A stretch of 34,268 nucleotides of DNA, taken from contig MGFR01000001.1 of the NCBI GenBank assembly GCA_001791995.1, positions 142,880-177,147 of the forward strand, written 5' to 3'. Below the pieces are notes generated by a model. The model was not told where the DNA came from. It searched no databases and saw nothing but the letters and a program-made list of their open reading frames with translations. Below, piece by piece: positions 33,575 through 34,268 of this stretch (positions are counted from its first letter, which is position 1; each line of letters opens with the position of its first letter). A program made the translations under genes and the position numbers. This DNA comes from Candidatus Woesebacteria bacterium RBG_13_46_13. Lineage in GTDB: Bacteria > Patescibacteriota > Microgenomatia > UBA8517.

Positions 33575-33862
33575 TTACTTTTTTTTCTTTTTGGCGGCCT
33601 TTTTCTTACTTGGAGTTATTGTTTTGCCCTTGAGGGTCAAACGACCGAGAACCTTTTTGATTCTTGAGGCCTTATTTTTGTGAATAACATTCTTTTTGGC
33701 ACCCCTGTCGGCCAGTTTAATTGCGGCAGAAATTTTGGCCAAAGTTTTATCCTTTTTGGCGACCCTGACGGCAACTTCAAGCTGTTTTCTGATAATGTTA
33801 TTTACTTTAAACTTTCTTTTGGCGACCCTGAGGGCTCTTTTGGCTGTTTTTGTAACAGGCAT
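33575..33862 (-). CDS. rpsT: 30S ribosomal protein S20
   Basis: MPVTKTAKRALRVAKRKFKVNNIIRKQLE...AIKLADRGAKKNVIHKNKASRIKKVLGRL + Lys-rich tail. Confidence 0.93.
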   Translation of the reverse strand: MPVTKTAKRALRVAKRKFKVNNIIRKQLEVAVRVAKKDKTLAKISAAIKLADRGAKKNVIHKNKASRIKKVLGRLTLKGKTITPSKKKAAKKKKK

Positions 33863-33868
33863 GGCTGG

Positions 33869-33897
33869 AGTATAATCTAACAGGATTTAAATATCAA
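33869..33897 (-). promoter_or_regulatory. Leaderless promoter of rpsT (TTGATA-17-TATACT-6-ATG)
   Basis: Minus strand TTGATA (33897-33892), 17-bp spacer, TATACT (33874-33869), CCAGCC, ATG 33862. Confidence 0.7.
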
Positions 33898-33898
33898 C

Positions 33899-34268
33899 AT
33901 GGTTGGAAAGATTTTTGACAGAAGTAAAAAGCTTTTAACTTCCCAGCAATCTTCGGTTCTTTCCGCGGCGACAATAATTATGCTGATGATTGTTGTCTCA
34001 AGAATCTTGGGTCTTGTCAGGCAAAGAGTTTTGGCCAATTTCTTTACCCCGGATGATCTTTCTCTGTTTTTTGCGGCCTTCAGGCTTCCGGATTTGGTTT
34101 TTGAAGTTTTGGTTTTCGGTACTTTTTCCTCCGCCTTCATACCCGTTTTTACCCGAGCCTTGAAAAAGGGACACCGCGAGGCCTGGGATATTGCGGGTAC
34201 TGTCACCAATATCGGCCTGATCGTTTTTGTAATTTTAGCAGCGGTTATTATTATCTTTGCCAATAATT
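33899..34268 (+). CDS. murJ: MurJ/MviN-family lipid II flippase (truncated by window end)
   Basis: MVGKIFDRSKKLLTSQQSSVLSAATIIMLMIVVSRILGLVRQRVLANFFTPDDLSLFFAAFRLPDLVFEVLVFGTFSSAFIPVFTRAL: MurJ N-terminal signature; open to window end. Confidence 0.9.
   Translation, partial: MVGKIFDRSKKLLTSQQSSVLSAATIIMLMIVVSRILGLVRQRVLANFFTPDDLSLFFAAFRLPDLVFEVLVFGTFSSAFIPVFTRALKKGHREAWDIAGTVTNIGLIVFVILAAVIIIFANN

Overview
This is a gene-dense bacterial chromosomal window, about 34.3 kb, using the standard code (TGA is a stop). The gene content and protein style suggest a Candidate Phyla Radiation, probably Microgenomates-like, genome; that placement is inference. It is mostly core and cell-envelope DNA: partial VanW-family protein, membrane-anchored solute-binding protein, nucleotidyltransferase, groES-groEL, AlkA-type glycosylase, M23 peptidase, tRNA-Cys(GCA), PEGA/SH3 protein, UbiA-like and WecA-like lipid-carrier enzymes, GT39-like and GT2 glycosyltransferases, MetRS, TrpR/YerC-like regulator, RmuC, CBS protein, two UvrD-family helicases (one fused to a PD-(D/E)XK nuclease), tandem FemAB-like proteins, DUF3850/ASCH protein, LCP protein, DUF2298/YYY membrane protein, a type IV pilus-like operon with Thr/Pro-rich surface proteins, rpsT and partial murJ. 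I see no CRISPR, transposase or prophage. The best leads are regulatory or small. (1) At least eight genes share an exact geometry of -10 hexamer, 6 nt, start codon, implying systematic leaderless transcription. (2) A 66-codon ORF convergent with groEL has a near-consensus leaderless promoter (TTGAGA-17-TATAAT-6-ATG) and is probably a real uncharacterised small protein. (3) The M23 peptidase has its own promoter, then two tandem terminator-like hairpins ending 9 nt before the ATG: a candidate attenuator leader or small RNA. (4) The groESL leader has a degenerate CIRCE whose right arm is also part of a second perfect hairpin plus U-tract near +1. (5) Surface proteins share an unusual N-terminal Pro-rich/TM signature. 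All promoter and structure calls were made by eye.
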